A DNA stretch of 64,000 nt from Paraburkholderia sediminicola (GTDB taxonomy: Bacteria; Pseudomonadota; Gammaproteobacteria; Burkholderiales; Burkholderiaceae). This document shows, in pieces, positions 40,328-48,196 of the stretch. The translations under genes and the position numbers were made by a program. Each line of letters opens with the position of its first letter. The stretch's first letter is position 1. Location of the stretch: assembly GCF_902859805.1 (NCBI RefSeq), contig NZ_CADIKC010000005.1, positions 1 through 64,000 of the forward strand. The letters are read 5' to 3'. The notes beneath the pieces were generated by a model. It made no database searches. It was not told where the DNA came from and saw only the letters and a list, made by a program, of their open reading frames with translations.

Positions 40328-40948
40328 ACGAAAAGGCTGGCATGGGATGCCCCTGCCGGCCCTTTTCTTTTCCGGTTCGCTAGTCGCAGACCGTGCGGGA
40401 ATGGCGTTATACGGCGCGGAGGCCCGCGAACGACAGTTCGGCGCCGGACTCGACGCGGCAACTGGAAGAAGGCCACCGCATCAGTGAATTACACGCCCAA
40501 GTTCAATTGTCACGGGAACCGAGTCATCGTTTTAACTGGTCATCTGCTCAGGTTCGATGGCAGATGAATACAAAAACCTTTAGGGCGACGACTACGCCAC
40601 AGACTATGGATCAGTCCACTGACCAACGCATATCGGCCGTTTGAGCGAGCCACTGTCGGGCAGCTGTGACAGTCTGCTTGTGGCCGAAACTTGCCGGGCG
40701 CGGTGGACCGTCATCGTTTAGGTTTATTCGATGCCTGCCCACAAGCACGCACTCGTGGGTGACGACGCCGCGTGCGGGCAGGCGTTGAATAAACCTAAAC
40801 GACCTCGGTCGGTCGGTGCCCCTCATCGTGTTTGCGGCGACAGACTCGTTGCGGTCATTGGGGCGCGAACCAGCATGTTTCAATGACCGGTCTGTGAGCG
40901 TAAGCTGCCGGCGGACCGGCGGCTAGGTCGAAGTGTCGACTGCGACGG
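40328..40948. other. 621-bp gap in the element
   Basis: No supported gene. It holds the long inverted repeat at 40715-40801, downstream of the four-gene operon and of the unknown plus-strand gene. Confidence 0.4.
40715..40801. repeat. Long inverted repeat (26-nt arms)
   Basis: Arms 40715-40740 and 40776-40801 match at 23 of 26 positions: CGTTTAGGTTTATTC plus GCCTGCCC pair with GGGCAGGC plus GAATAAACCTAAACG around a 35-base centre. No T-run follows on either strand, so a simple terminator is unlikely. It does not match an integron attC. Confidence 0.7.
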
Positions 40949-41914
40949 CTACGCGTTGGTGGCAGATTCCGAGAGGGGCTCGATGCGGCAGCCCATGATC
41001 ACCGCATGAAGCGATGGCTGGCTCATATCGGAGCTGCTGGTGTTCTCGCCATCGACGAACCAGACTGCGGCCTCGTCGATGACCATCGCAACCAAAAGTG
41101 ACAGTCCAAAGAAGATCTTGGGGCCGAATGGCAACAGGATCGGGCGTGCCACGTTGCGCATGCCACGCACCAACGACAACAGCGTGTGATAGGCATCGAC
41201 GGGTGACAGTACCTCGTATTCCAACTGCTTGGTCTTACGTTCAAGCAGTAGCTCCTTGTTCTGGGCTTGGACCTCGCGGAGGTATTTCTCCTCCGGAGAA
41301 GTTGGCACGAAGAGCCAGGTGCCGCCCGGCTCCAGATACTCCGCCGCGCCGATGGCTTTGCCTTTCTCATAGCCTAGGGCGATGACCAACTCGATCGGGT
41401 TGTCCGGCGCGGCTGTCCAGCCCGCGAACTCGCTGTTCACCGGGGCGATGCGCCGAATGGCCGTCGACCAGTTCACCGGCGGCTTCACGAACCGCGCCAG
41501 GCTGTAGGTGATCTGCAGCTCGACGGGACCCTCCTTGGCCAGATCCTTAACCGCAGCAAAGAGCGCGCCAATGTGCTGCCGGGCCAGGCATGACAGGTCT
41601 ATAAGGATCGATGCGGCTCCATCCGCATCACGCGCCAGGGTGCGGACCGTGTCACACGCTGCGGAGCAGGTCAGCTGCTCGATCTGTTGACGGCGCAGCG
41701 ACTTGGGGTCGGTGGTTGCAGGAGTGTCGCAGACGGCGACGACCCGAGAGCCGCCGACGTCGATTTCGTCCTGCAGTAGATTGAGCATGTGGCCGCGGCG
41801 CGAACCAGAGTCTGCGGCAACGACCACCAGAGACGGTGCCTTGCTCAGGCTAGCTGTAGGCCCTTTGCCCTCGATTCTCTTTTGGCTCAGGTTGCGGACG
41901 GCTAGTTCGCCCAT
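40949..41914 (-). CDS. Unknown protein, fourth gene of the methylase operon
   Basis: 321 residues, and no family recognised. The first 140 residues look like an alpha/beta domain (LVVVAADSGSRRGHMLNLL, AASILIDLSCLARQHIGALFAAV). Residues about 200-240 (EEKYLREVQAQNKELLLERKTKQ) may be helical or coiled-coil. Near the C-terminus ILLPFGPKIFFGLSLLVAMVI is hydrophobic but probably buried. The start overlaps the ATPase stop by 13 bp, so it is translated with it. Its fixed place in the operon suggests an effector or regulatory partner of the ATPase. Confidence 0.7.
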   Translation of the reverse strand: MGELAVRNLSQKRIEGKGPTASLSKAPSLVVVAADSGSRRGHMLNLLQDEIDVGGSRVVAVCDTPATTDPKSLRRQQIEQLTCSAACDTVRTLARDADGAASILIDLSCLARQHIGALFAAVKDLAKEGPVELQITYSLARFVKPPVNWSTAIRRIAPVNSEFAGWTAAPDNPIELVIALGYEKGKAIGAAEYLEPGGTWLFVPTSPEEKYLREVQAQNKELLLERKTKQLEYEVLSPVDAYHTLLSLVRGMRNVARPILLPFGPKIFFGLSLLVAMVIDEAAVWFVDGENTSSSDMSQPSLHAVIMGCRIEPLSESATNA

Positions 41915-43806
41915 AGGTCTCCCTGGATCAATTGCCCGGCTGGATTGGCGGTCGGATCGTCTTGGCTGGTCGGTGTTTCCGGCTTGGCCTCTAAGATGGT
42001 CGAGAGCGATACCGACTTCGATTTCCGCATCGGCAGTTTGAAAACCGGGGCGAGCAAATAGGTCAGACGGAACCGCAAGCCACGCAGGGTGGGAAATCCA
42101 CCGACGTCGGCAGCGATCTGGTAGCAGACGATTGCACCATGGTTCACGGCGATTCTTAAGGCATGTTCCACGTCATCGCTGACGCGCTCATCAACGACGA
42201 ACGACATGGGCGGGTCTTCGACGAAGGTCGCCGTGACGAGCCGGTTGTGGAAGTAGTCACCGATCTTGGACAGCACGTCGTAGATTGGCGTGGACGTTTT
42301 GATAGAGCCAAATTGCTCGTTGGCGACGGACTGCAGCATTTCAGCGTAGCGCTGGCAGTTCCATTGCACCCCTGCAGTCTGCTGCGGCGTTGGCACCGGG
42401 AACTGGACTTGATCGTTGTTCGACATGATCCGCGTAATGAGACCGATCAGCCAGCGCGGATTACCCTCGCTGATCGCCGCGATTGACTCCCAGCCAGAGT
42501 AGGCCGTGTTGAATGGCTTTACGCCGCGCTTCTTCCCAACACTCTTGCCCTTGTAGGCATTGCGGAAGGCCACCAGTGGCGCGATCTTGCGCAGGGTATT
42601 GCCGTGGCGATCGCTGGGCTGCATTCCCAACTCACGCGACACGTCGATCTGCTTGCGGCGCAAGAACTCCTGAAAGGTCGGATCTTTCTCGGCCAGCGCT
42701 TGGAACTGCTCCGTCACCTGTTTTTTATTGCGGCCTGTTAGGGTAAACAGGTCGATCTGCGCCGCGTCTTCGCTATCGTCGACCACAGCATAGGCCGAGG
42801 TACCGAAGACCTCACTCGGCATTTTGCCGGCGAGCGCAGGGTAGATACTGCTGCGCGACAGAAACACCTGCTGGCAGAACTCGATGGCCTCGGTTTTGTC
42901 CGCATACCAGAGCTGGACCTGTTGCACGTCATTGTTCTGGCTGGGTGGGGCACTGCCCTGCTGGTCGTAGAGTAGGTCTGGGCCGCAAGGAGCTAGTGCC
43001 ACCTTCAGGAGGAGCTTTTGCGCGCCACTCGCGCGCATCGCGGCCAGCACGGTCTTTTGCAGGTGCATGGGCGCCACCTCAAATTCGTCGAGCAGCAGAC
43101 ACCAGCGGTGATGCGGCCTACGATAGGCCGCATCAAAGGCCTGCAGCGCCTGCGAAGCGGACTCCAGCATATCAATGCCCAGGTATTCCTGAGTTGGGGT
43201 ATCGGTGAGCTTAAGCTTGGCCCGTAGCCGGGTGTCGCGTTTGATATTGAGCAGCCGTTCTCTAAGGGCATCGACCAGGCTGGCCGGGGATAGCGATACG
43301 GGCTGGACTTTCCAAAGCCTCGCAATCGTCGCAATGACCCGCTCCAGGTCAGCCTGTGTCGGCTCGTCAGTTGCAGTTTCGGCACCCGGTTCGAGGCGAA
43401 GCACGGGGTTAAGTGCCACATGCCGGTCTATGCCGATCGCCACGGAGAGCAGCACGTGTGTGACAAAAGCGGCCTCAGAGAACAAGATGCCGACCGTCTC
43501 GTCTTGGCCAGCCTCGATTAGCGATTCGAGCATCGTGCCCCAGGCGATGTCCGAGGGAACGTAGACTCCGGTGTAGGCAACCGTCTGTTTGTATGGCTCG
43601 GCGGCGGCGCCGGTCCAGGCTTCTTGGCCCTCCACGCTGAGCATCTTGAACAGCGTCGTCTTGCCACCGCCTCGCGGACCTACCAGCACCGAATTCCAAG
43701 CGCCGGCCAGCTGGGTGAACTTTGTGGATGGCACGAACGTCCTTGCCACCTCAGCGTAGGACATCGCCTTGGCGTTGAAGGGTTCGAGGAAGGTTTGGCG
43801 ACTCAT
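41902..43806 (-). CDS. ORC/CDC6-like P-loop ATPase
   Basis: 634 residues. Walker A GPRGGGKT at 43-50, Walker B WCLLLDEFE at about 235-243, and a sensor-2-like SEGNPRWLIG at 446-454, as in the ORC1/CDC6-STAND group. The C-terminal 150 residues contain a probable winged-helix region (VEHALRIAVNHGAIVCYQ). It starts with an ATGA overlap with the phosphoesterase. Such ATPases act as sensors or loaders in several anti-phage systems. The role here is inferred from context. Confidence 0.78.
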   Translation of the reverse strand: MSRQTFLEPFNAKAMSYAEVARTFVPSTKFTQLAGAWNSVLVGPRGGGKTTLFKMLSVEGQEAWTGAAAEPYKQTVAYTGVYVPSDIAWGTMLESLIEAGQDETVGILFSEAAFVTHVLLSVAIGIDRHVALNPVLRLEPGAETATDEPTQADLERVIATIARLWKVQPVSLSPASLVDALRERLLNIKRDTRLRAKLKLTDTPTQEYLGIDMLESASQALQAFDAAYRRPHHRWCLLLDEFEVAPMHLQKTVLAAMRASGAQKLLLKVALAPCGPDLLYDQQGSAPPSQNNDVQQVQLWYADKTEAIEFCQQVFLSRSSIYPALAGKMPSEVFGTSAYAVVDDSEDAAQIDLFTLTGRNKKQVTEQFQALAEKDPTFQEFLRRKQIDVSRELGMQPSDRHGNTLRKIAPLVAFRNAYKGKSVGKKRGVKPFNTAYSGWESIAAISEGNPRWLIGLITRIMSNNDQVQFPVPTPQQTAGVQWNCQRYAEMLQSVANEQFGSIKTSTPIYDVLSKIGDYFHNRLVTATFVEDPPMSFVVDERVSDDVEHALRIAVNHGAIVCYQIAADVGGFPTLRGLRFRLTYLLAPVFKLPMRKSKSVSLSTILEAKPETPTSQDDPTANPAGQLIQGDLWAN

Positions 43807-45065
43807 GATGCTGCCTTTTCAAGCTTCGTCCACTGGCCGTCCTTGCCGTCGACGTGGATATGCAAGCTGTGCCGCGCGCGCAGGCGCTGGCGGACTCGGT
43901 TGCGGTCCTCAGGAGGCAGTAGATCAGCGTCAGGCACCCTGCGGATTACTTCGCTCCAATCCATGGGCAGTGGCGACAGCGCCGCGATGTCAGTGATTAC
44001 ACGACCCACATCTCGTGCGCCGAAGGCCGCTCCGTCGTAGATGCCGTCACCGTCCGGTCTGGCCGGCTCCCAGCCACGCCCGGTGAACCAGTCCCAGGTT
44101 TGGAACCGGCCCGTCAATCCGTGAGCTTCCAAGCGGACTTTGAGCAGGTAGAACTGGTTCCTTACGGTGCCCTTGACTTCCTCAATGTGGATGGCCAAGC
44201 TGGCGGCGCCGAAAACGACGGGCTGAAGGCCGCTGCCCGATGCCTGCCCCAGTCGAGCTTCATGCTTATGACCATGCACGACCAGCCAGTCGCCTTGGTC
44301 GGCCAACAGCTTCAGCAGTTCCTGTCCATTGTCGATGAAATCGTGGGCACCGGCTCCATCCTGTGTATGCGACTCTGGGGGGTGATGCATGATGGCCACG
44401 CTGATCCTCTTGGGGTCGCACTGCGTCAGCGCGACCTTGAGTTCGCCGACGGCCGAGGGCGGGAAGGTGCCCCGTTCATGCTCGAACTCGTCGTGACCGT
44501 GCTCGCTGCAACTGTTCACGATCAGTATCTGGTACTTGGCTGCCGTCACTAGCAACAGGCTGGCGCCGAAATAGCGGATGCGGTGGTCCCGCCCTTGCTG
44601 GTGATCTATGTCGCCGCGGGTCACCGATGGATAGGGCGGGTGCAGGCACTTGAGCTGTTCGAACGGGCCGTAGCCGGCTTTGAGGTTGCGGATCACCGCC
44701 TTCTTAAGCATCTCGGCTTGGCTGCGTGACGTCACGTCATGGTTGCCTGTGGCACTGACAACGTGCTCGCAGTTCATGAGCTTGCCCAAGTCAACCAGGT
44801 GCTTCCATCCGGCAGACAGCGTGTTGGCGCTGTTCTGGAAGGCAATGTCGCCTGGGCACAGAATCGCGTCGGCTTCCAGTCCTTTGTCAGCGACCAACTC
44901 TTTGAGCCCCGCCCATGGGTTGGTGGTTGGAAGGTCGCTGGCCAGCTCACCGCTCTTCTTGATCTTGAGATGGGATCCGTGCTCTTCGGTAAAATGCGGA
45001 TCACCCAAGATCGCGAAAACGGCTTCAACTGTGCCTATCTCTTGCTCGGTAACGTCCTCCACCAC
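43803..45065 (-). CDS. Calcineurin-like metallophosphoesterase
   Basis: 420 residues from GTG 45065, chosen for AAGGA eight bases upstream; longer in-frame starts lie inside the methyltransferase gene. All five motifs are present: GDPHF (D-x-H), CPGDIAF, TGNHD, MHHPPES and GHKHEA. It is therefore an active two-metal phosphodiesterase or nuclease-type enzyme. The C-terminal 150 residues have no recognised domain. It begins 34 bp after the methyltransferase stop and overlaps the ATPase start. Confidence 0.82.
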   Translation of the reverse strand: MVEDVTEQEIGTVEAVFAILGDPHFTEEHGSHLKIKKSGELASDLPTTNPWAGLKELVADKGLEADAILCPGDIAFQNSANTLSAGWKHLVDLGKLMNCEHVVSATGNHDVTSRSQAEMLKKAVIRNLKAGYGPFEQLKCLHPPYPSVTRGDIDHQQGRDHRIRYFGASLLLVTAAKYQILIVNSCSEHGHDEFEHERGTFPPSAVGELKVALTQCDPKRISVAIMHHPPESHTQDGAGAHDFIDNGQELLKLLADQGDWLVVHGHKHEARLGQASGSGLQPVVFGAASLAIHIEEVKGTVRNQFYLLKVRLEAHGLTGRFQTWDWFTGRGWEPARPDGDGIYDGAAFGARDVGRVITDIAALSPLPMDWSEVIRRVPDADLLPPEDRNRVRQRLRARHSLHIHVDGKDGQWTKLEKAAS

Positions 45066-45099
45066 GACGCGCTTCCTTGAATATTGGTTTGTTGGGATG

Positions 45100-45948
45100 C
45101 TAACCGCGCGACCAGTCGTAGTTCGATAGCAGAACCTCGTCGGCCGATCTCCGGGCCGACGTGAAGCCTGCAACGTTGCGCGCAACAGTGAGATCATGGC
45201 GCTGCCATTTCCTGAGGCCTTGCAGCACCGTCGTGGCCGGGGAATAGGACAGCAGGATCTTGGCACCGCGGCGATCAGCAGACCGCAGTGCGGCGATCAG
45301 GCGACGCTCGTCCTTCTCGCGGAAGGCATCGCAGCCGTACTCGCCGCGGTCCCGTTTGTCACCTAGGGCATAGGGTGGGTCGAGGTAGACAAAGTCGCCG
45401 CTTCCAGCCTCGGACAGAAGCTCTTCGAAGTCACTGCAGCGCAGCTCGGCCGCCTTCAGTCGCCCAGCGAACGCCTTGAATGCATCGAGGTCCGGCATGA
45501 AAAGGTGACCCTTGCCACGCGCCACGTTGAACTGGCCTGCGCGGTTGGTCCGATACACCCCATTGAAGCAGTAGCGGTTGAGGTAGACGAACTGTGCTGC
45601 GCGCTCGAAGGCGTTCAGGCGCGCTCGCGGGATTGCGCGGATCGCATAGTAGTCGTCCGGGGTGTTGCCCAGCATGGAGGCTCGTTCCCACACAGCGCGC
45701 GGGTAGCGCTGCACGATGCGGTAGGTCTCTATCAGCGACTCGTTGAGGTCGCCAAGGATCGCGTTGCCCGCACCCAGGCGCAAGAACAGCACGGCCGAGC
45801 CCGCGAAAGGCTCGATGTAGCGCTCAGCGTCGTCGGGTGCAGCCGCGAGCAACACCGGAAGCAGCTTCTTCTTGCTGCCGGCCCAGCGAAGCAGTGGCTC
45901 GACCGCACCTGCGGCGCCAGAATTCGGCAGGGTGGATTTAGCTTGCAT
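45100..45948 (-). CDS. D12-class N6-adenine DNA methyltransferase
   Basis: 282 residues. FLRW-type motif at LLRWAGSKKKLLPVL (20-34), FAGSAVLFLRLGA (AdoMet site, motif I), GDLNESLIETYR, and the catalytic motif DPPYALGDKR (about 190-199). These mark a Dam/DpnM-type enzyme that methylates adenine, possibly within GATC-like sites. It is the first gene of the four-gene operon. No restriction endonuclease gene adjoins it, so it more likely marks self DNA for the phosphoesterase/ATPase module. Confidence 0.88.
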   Translation of the reverse strand: MQAKSTLPNSGAAGAVEPLLRWAGSKKKLLPVLLAAAPDDAERYIEPFAGSAVLFLRLGAGNAILGDLNESLIETYRIVQRYPRAVWERASMLGNTPDDYYAIRAIPRARLNAFERAAQFVYLNRYCFNGVYRTNRAGQFNVARGKGHLFMPDLDAFKAFAGRLKAAELRCSDFEELLSEAGSGDFVYLDPPYALGDKRDRGEYGCDAFREKDERRLIAALRSADRRGAKILLSYSPATTVLQGLRKWQRHDLTVARNVAGFTSARRSADEVLLSNYDWSRG

Positions 45949-46283
45949 AACCTAAGATTATGAGTACGTAAACTTTGATTGTGCAAGCTTCATTTGCCGT
46001 TTCGTTCGCCGACGCCACGGTAGTGTGGATCTATGACCGCGACAACCGCCTCAGCTCTTCTACTGTGCGCGCCTATCGCGGCGAGGTTGATCGCATGGCG
46101 TGTCGGATCCTGGCCGACTACCGTCCGATGCGTACTGACTCAGTTCGACCGAGATGGAATGGACACCGCCCTCTCTTCGGGGACGCAGGGTCCGGCGGGA
46201 AAGCGGAGGCCCTCCAGAGCCGAACGGCGTCAATGTGCCAGAGTGGAGTTTCGACACGTCCACTTGAGGAACGGAGGGCCCAA
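45949..46283. other. Gap between the methylase operon and the IS110 transposase
   Basis: 335 bp. It contains the methylase operon promoter, an open stretch at 45975-46130 that could encode the N-terminus of a recombinase (see findings), and probably the left noncoding end of the IS110 element from about 46140. Confidence 0.4.
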
Positions 46284-47530
46284 ATGAATGCTACGACATA
46301 CGGACTGGATATTGCAAAGCACGTGTTCCAGATGTACTGGGTCGACGTTCAAACCGGCGAGATAGCGAACCGACGCTTCCGACGCGACGAACTGATGAGC
46401 TTTTTGGCGAGGCGACCGGCCGGTCGCGTGGCGCTCGAAGCATGTGGCAGTGCACACTGGTGGGCCCGCAAGATCAAGGCGATCGGACATGAAGTGGTGC
46501 TGTTACACCCGAAGTTCATCCGGCCATTCGTTCAGACAAACAAGACGGATGCAGCTGACGCCCGTGCAATCTGGACAGCCGTTCAGCAGCCAGGGATGCG
46601 AACCGTAGCGACAAAGACGGAAGAGCAGCAGGCGATGCTTGCCTTCACCGGATGCGCTCGTTGCTCATCAAGTTTCGCACCATGCAGGTGAACCAGCTGC
46701 GAGGATTGCTTTACGAGTTTGGCGCGTCCTTCCGGGCCGGGCGTGCGGCTGGACTGGCCGAGATTCGCGCACGCATGGCAGAGCTCGAGGATTTCCTGCC
46801 GGGAATTATGCTCAACAGCCTGCAGGACCAGTTGAAGCGTATCGATGGGATCGAACAAGACATTGATCAACTGGAGAAGCAGATAAGCGGTTGGCACAAG
46901 CAGGAAGCCGCGTGTCAGGCAATCGCGGCCGTGCCGGGGATTGGCAGGCTCACCGCGACCGCGTTGATCGCCACGATGGGGGATGCAAAAACGTTCAAAT
47001 CTGGCCGTGAGTTTGCGTCCTTTCTCGGACTGGTGCCAAGGCAAAGTGGTACCGGTGGCAAGGTGTGGCTGGGAAGAATATCGAAGCGCGGTGATCCGTA
47101 TCTGCGCACGTTGCTTATCCACGGTTCGCGCTCGGTGATGTACCACTCGAAAGTACCAACTGCATGGCAAAAAGCGATTCAGGAGCGACGACCGGCGAAC
47201 GTCGCAGCAATCGCCATCGCCAACAAGATGGCGCGAACGGCGTGGGCCATCCTGGCTCACGGCTGCGCATACGAGAAGGATCACATTAGTGTAAAACCTG
47301 CCTAGCAGACAGGCAGTCGAAGAGCAGTACCGATAGGTTGCTGAGGTTGATTTACATGTGATGGCGAAACAGGTCGGACCGCAGGAACGCAAACCTGAAC
47401 ACAGCCTTGCACTACACGTGCGCGACCGAGATGAGGACGTTCCTGGTGCATTCCATCAGGGCCAGCAGGCTTCGGCTTGCACCACAGGCCGGATATAAGA
47501 CTGCAGCCAGTACCTCGTTTTAAGATCACA
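46140..47530 (+). mobile_element. IS110-family (IS1111-like) insertion sequence
   Basis: Consists of the transposase gene plus noncoding flanks. IS110 elements lack obvious terminal repeats, so the ends are approximate. The segment after the transposase (47306-47530) is highly structured and contains self-complementary words; IS1111-type elements make their guide (bridge) RNA from this side. Confidence 0.55.
46284..47305 (+). pseudogene. IS110-family transposase, frameshifted
   Basis: The N-terminal DEDD RuvC-like part starts at ATG 46284 (GGAACGGAGG upstream): GLDIAKHVFQ, ALEACGSAHWW and KTDAADARAIW supply the four acidic residues. After MLAF (near 46645) the frame runs into TGCAR and stops at 46691. 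The proper sequence continues one base over as HRMRSLLIKFRTMQVNQLRG at 46652, then AVPGIGRLTATALIATMGD (Tnp_20 part) to 47305. One base appears to be missing in TTCACCGG. Either an inactivating deletion or a sequencing error. Confidence 0.8.
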
Positions 47531-48196
47531 TCTAGATCAGCTTGGCAAACCGGGCGGTGTCCATATAAGGCTGCGTGGAAACGTGAAACGCAGATCGGCG
47601 TGCAAGAAATCCGATTCCATAGTCATGGTGCCGCTTTGCGCTCCCGCAATCAATTGATCAACTGCGAGATGCCGAGTGATTCCACTACCGTAATGCTGGC
47701 TGTTTTCCTCGATATGTGGAGAGCTCAGGTGCCTCACGCACCCGCCAACCGCATTGCCCTCACGGTTCGCGAGAATCCCAATATCGCAATTACGCGCTTG
47801 AGGTTGTTCGCCAGCACATGCAGGCTCATCTCAGTACTTACATTGGGTAGCCTACCTCAAAATAGTCCACGATTTTATCTGCGTCCCCATCGCAATCGCA
47901 TTCTGGTTGAGCGCCGCTGCGAAGTCCCCCATCGGGTTCATTAGTGAGCGCAGGCCTCCGACGGAATTCAAGTTTTTGCTCTCTTGGCCGTTAATCACAA
48001 GATAGAAGGTTCTGGAAATGCTAGCCCTCTAATTTTATCGAGGCGACTTTCCGTTTGGCAAAGTGGTTGTGTTGGAAATATTCAGGCACAGCCAATTATG
48101 TGAGAGGTCGGGTTTAACTCGTCCAAATGCTCCAAGCAGGGCATTCGTTGCGTTGCTCGACAAGTTATAACAGCTGCAGACTGATAATAAAAAACT
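47306..48196. other. 891-bp noncoding stretch before rdrA
   Basis: The first 220 bp probably belong to the IS110 right end. The rest has scattered short open frames on both strands without convincing start sites. It becomes AT-rich from about 47990 and should contain the RADAR promoter near 48100-48190. Confidence 0.4.

Noticed and set aside
40715-40801. Integron attC site
   Set aside because: The arms do not contain the required RYYYAAC and GTTRRRY core sites, and no integron integrase is nearby.
43803-45948. Classical restriction-modification pair
   Set aside because: The methylase is next to a calcineurin-like phosphoesterase rather than a recognisable restriction endonuclease, so a plain type II system is not supported.
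47477-47944. 155-codon open frame between the IS110 and rdrA
   Set aside because: No family resemblance, odd composition and no ribosome site; it probably lies in decayed noncoding DNA.
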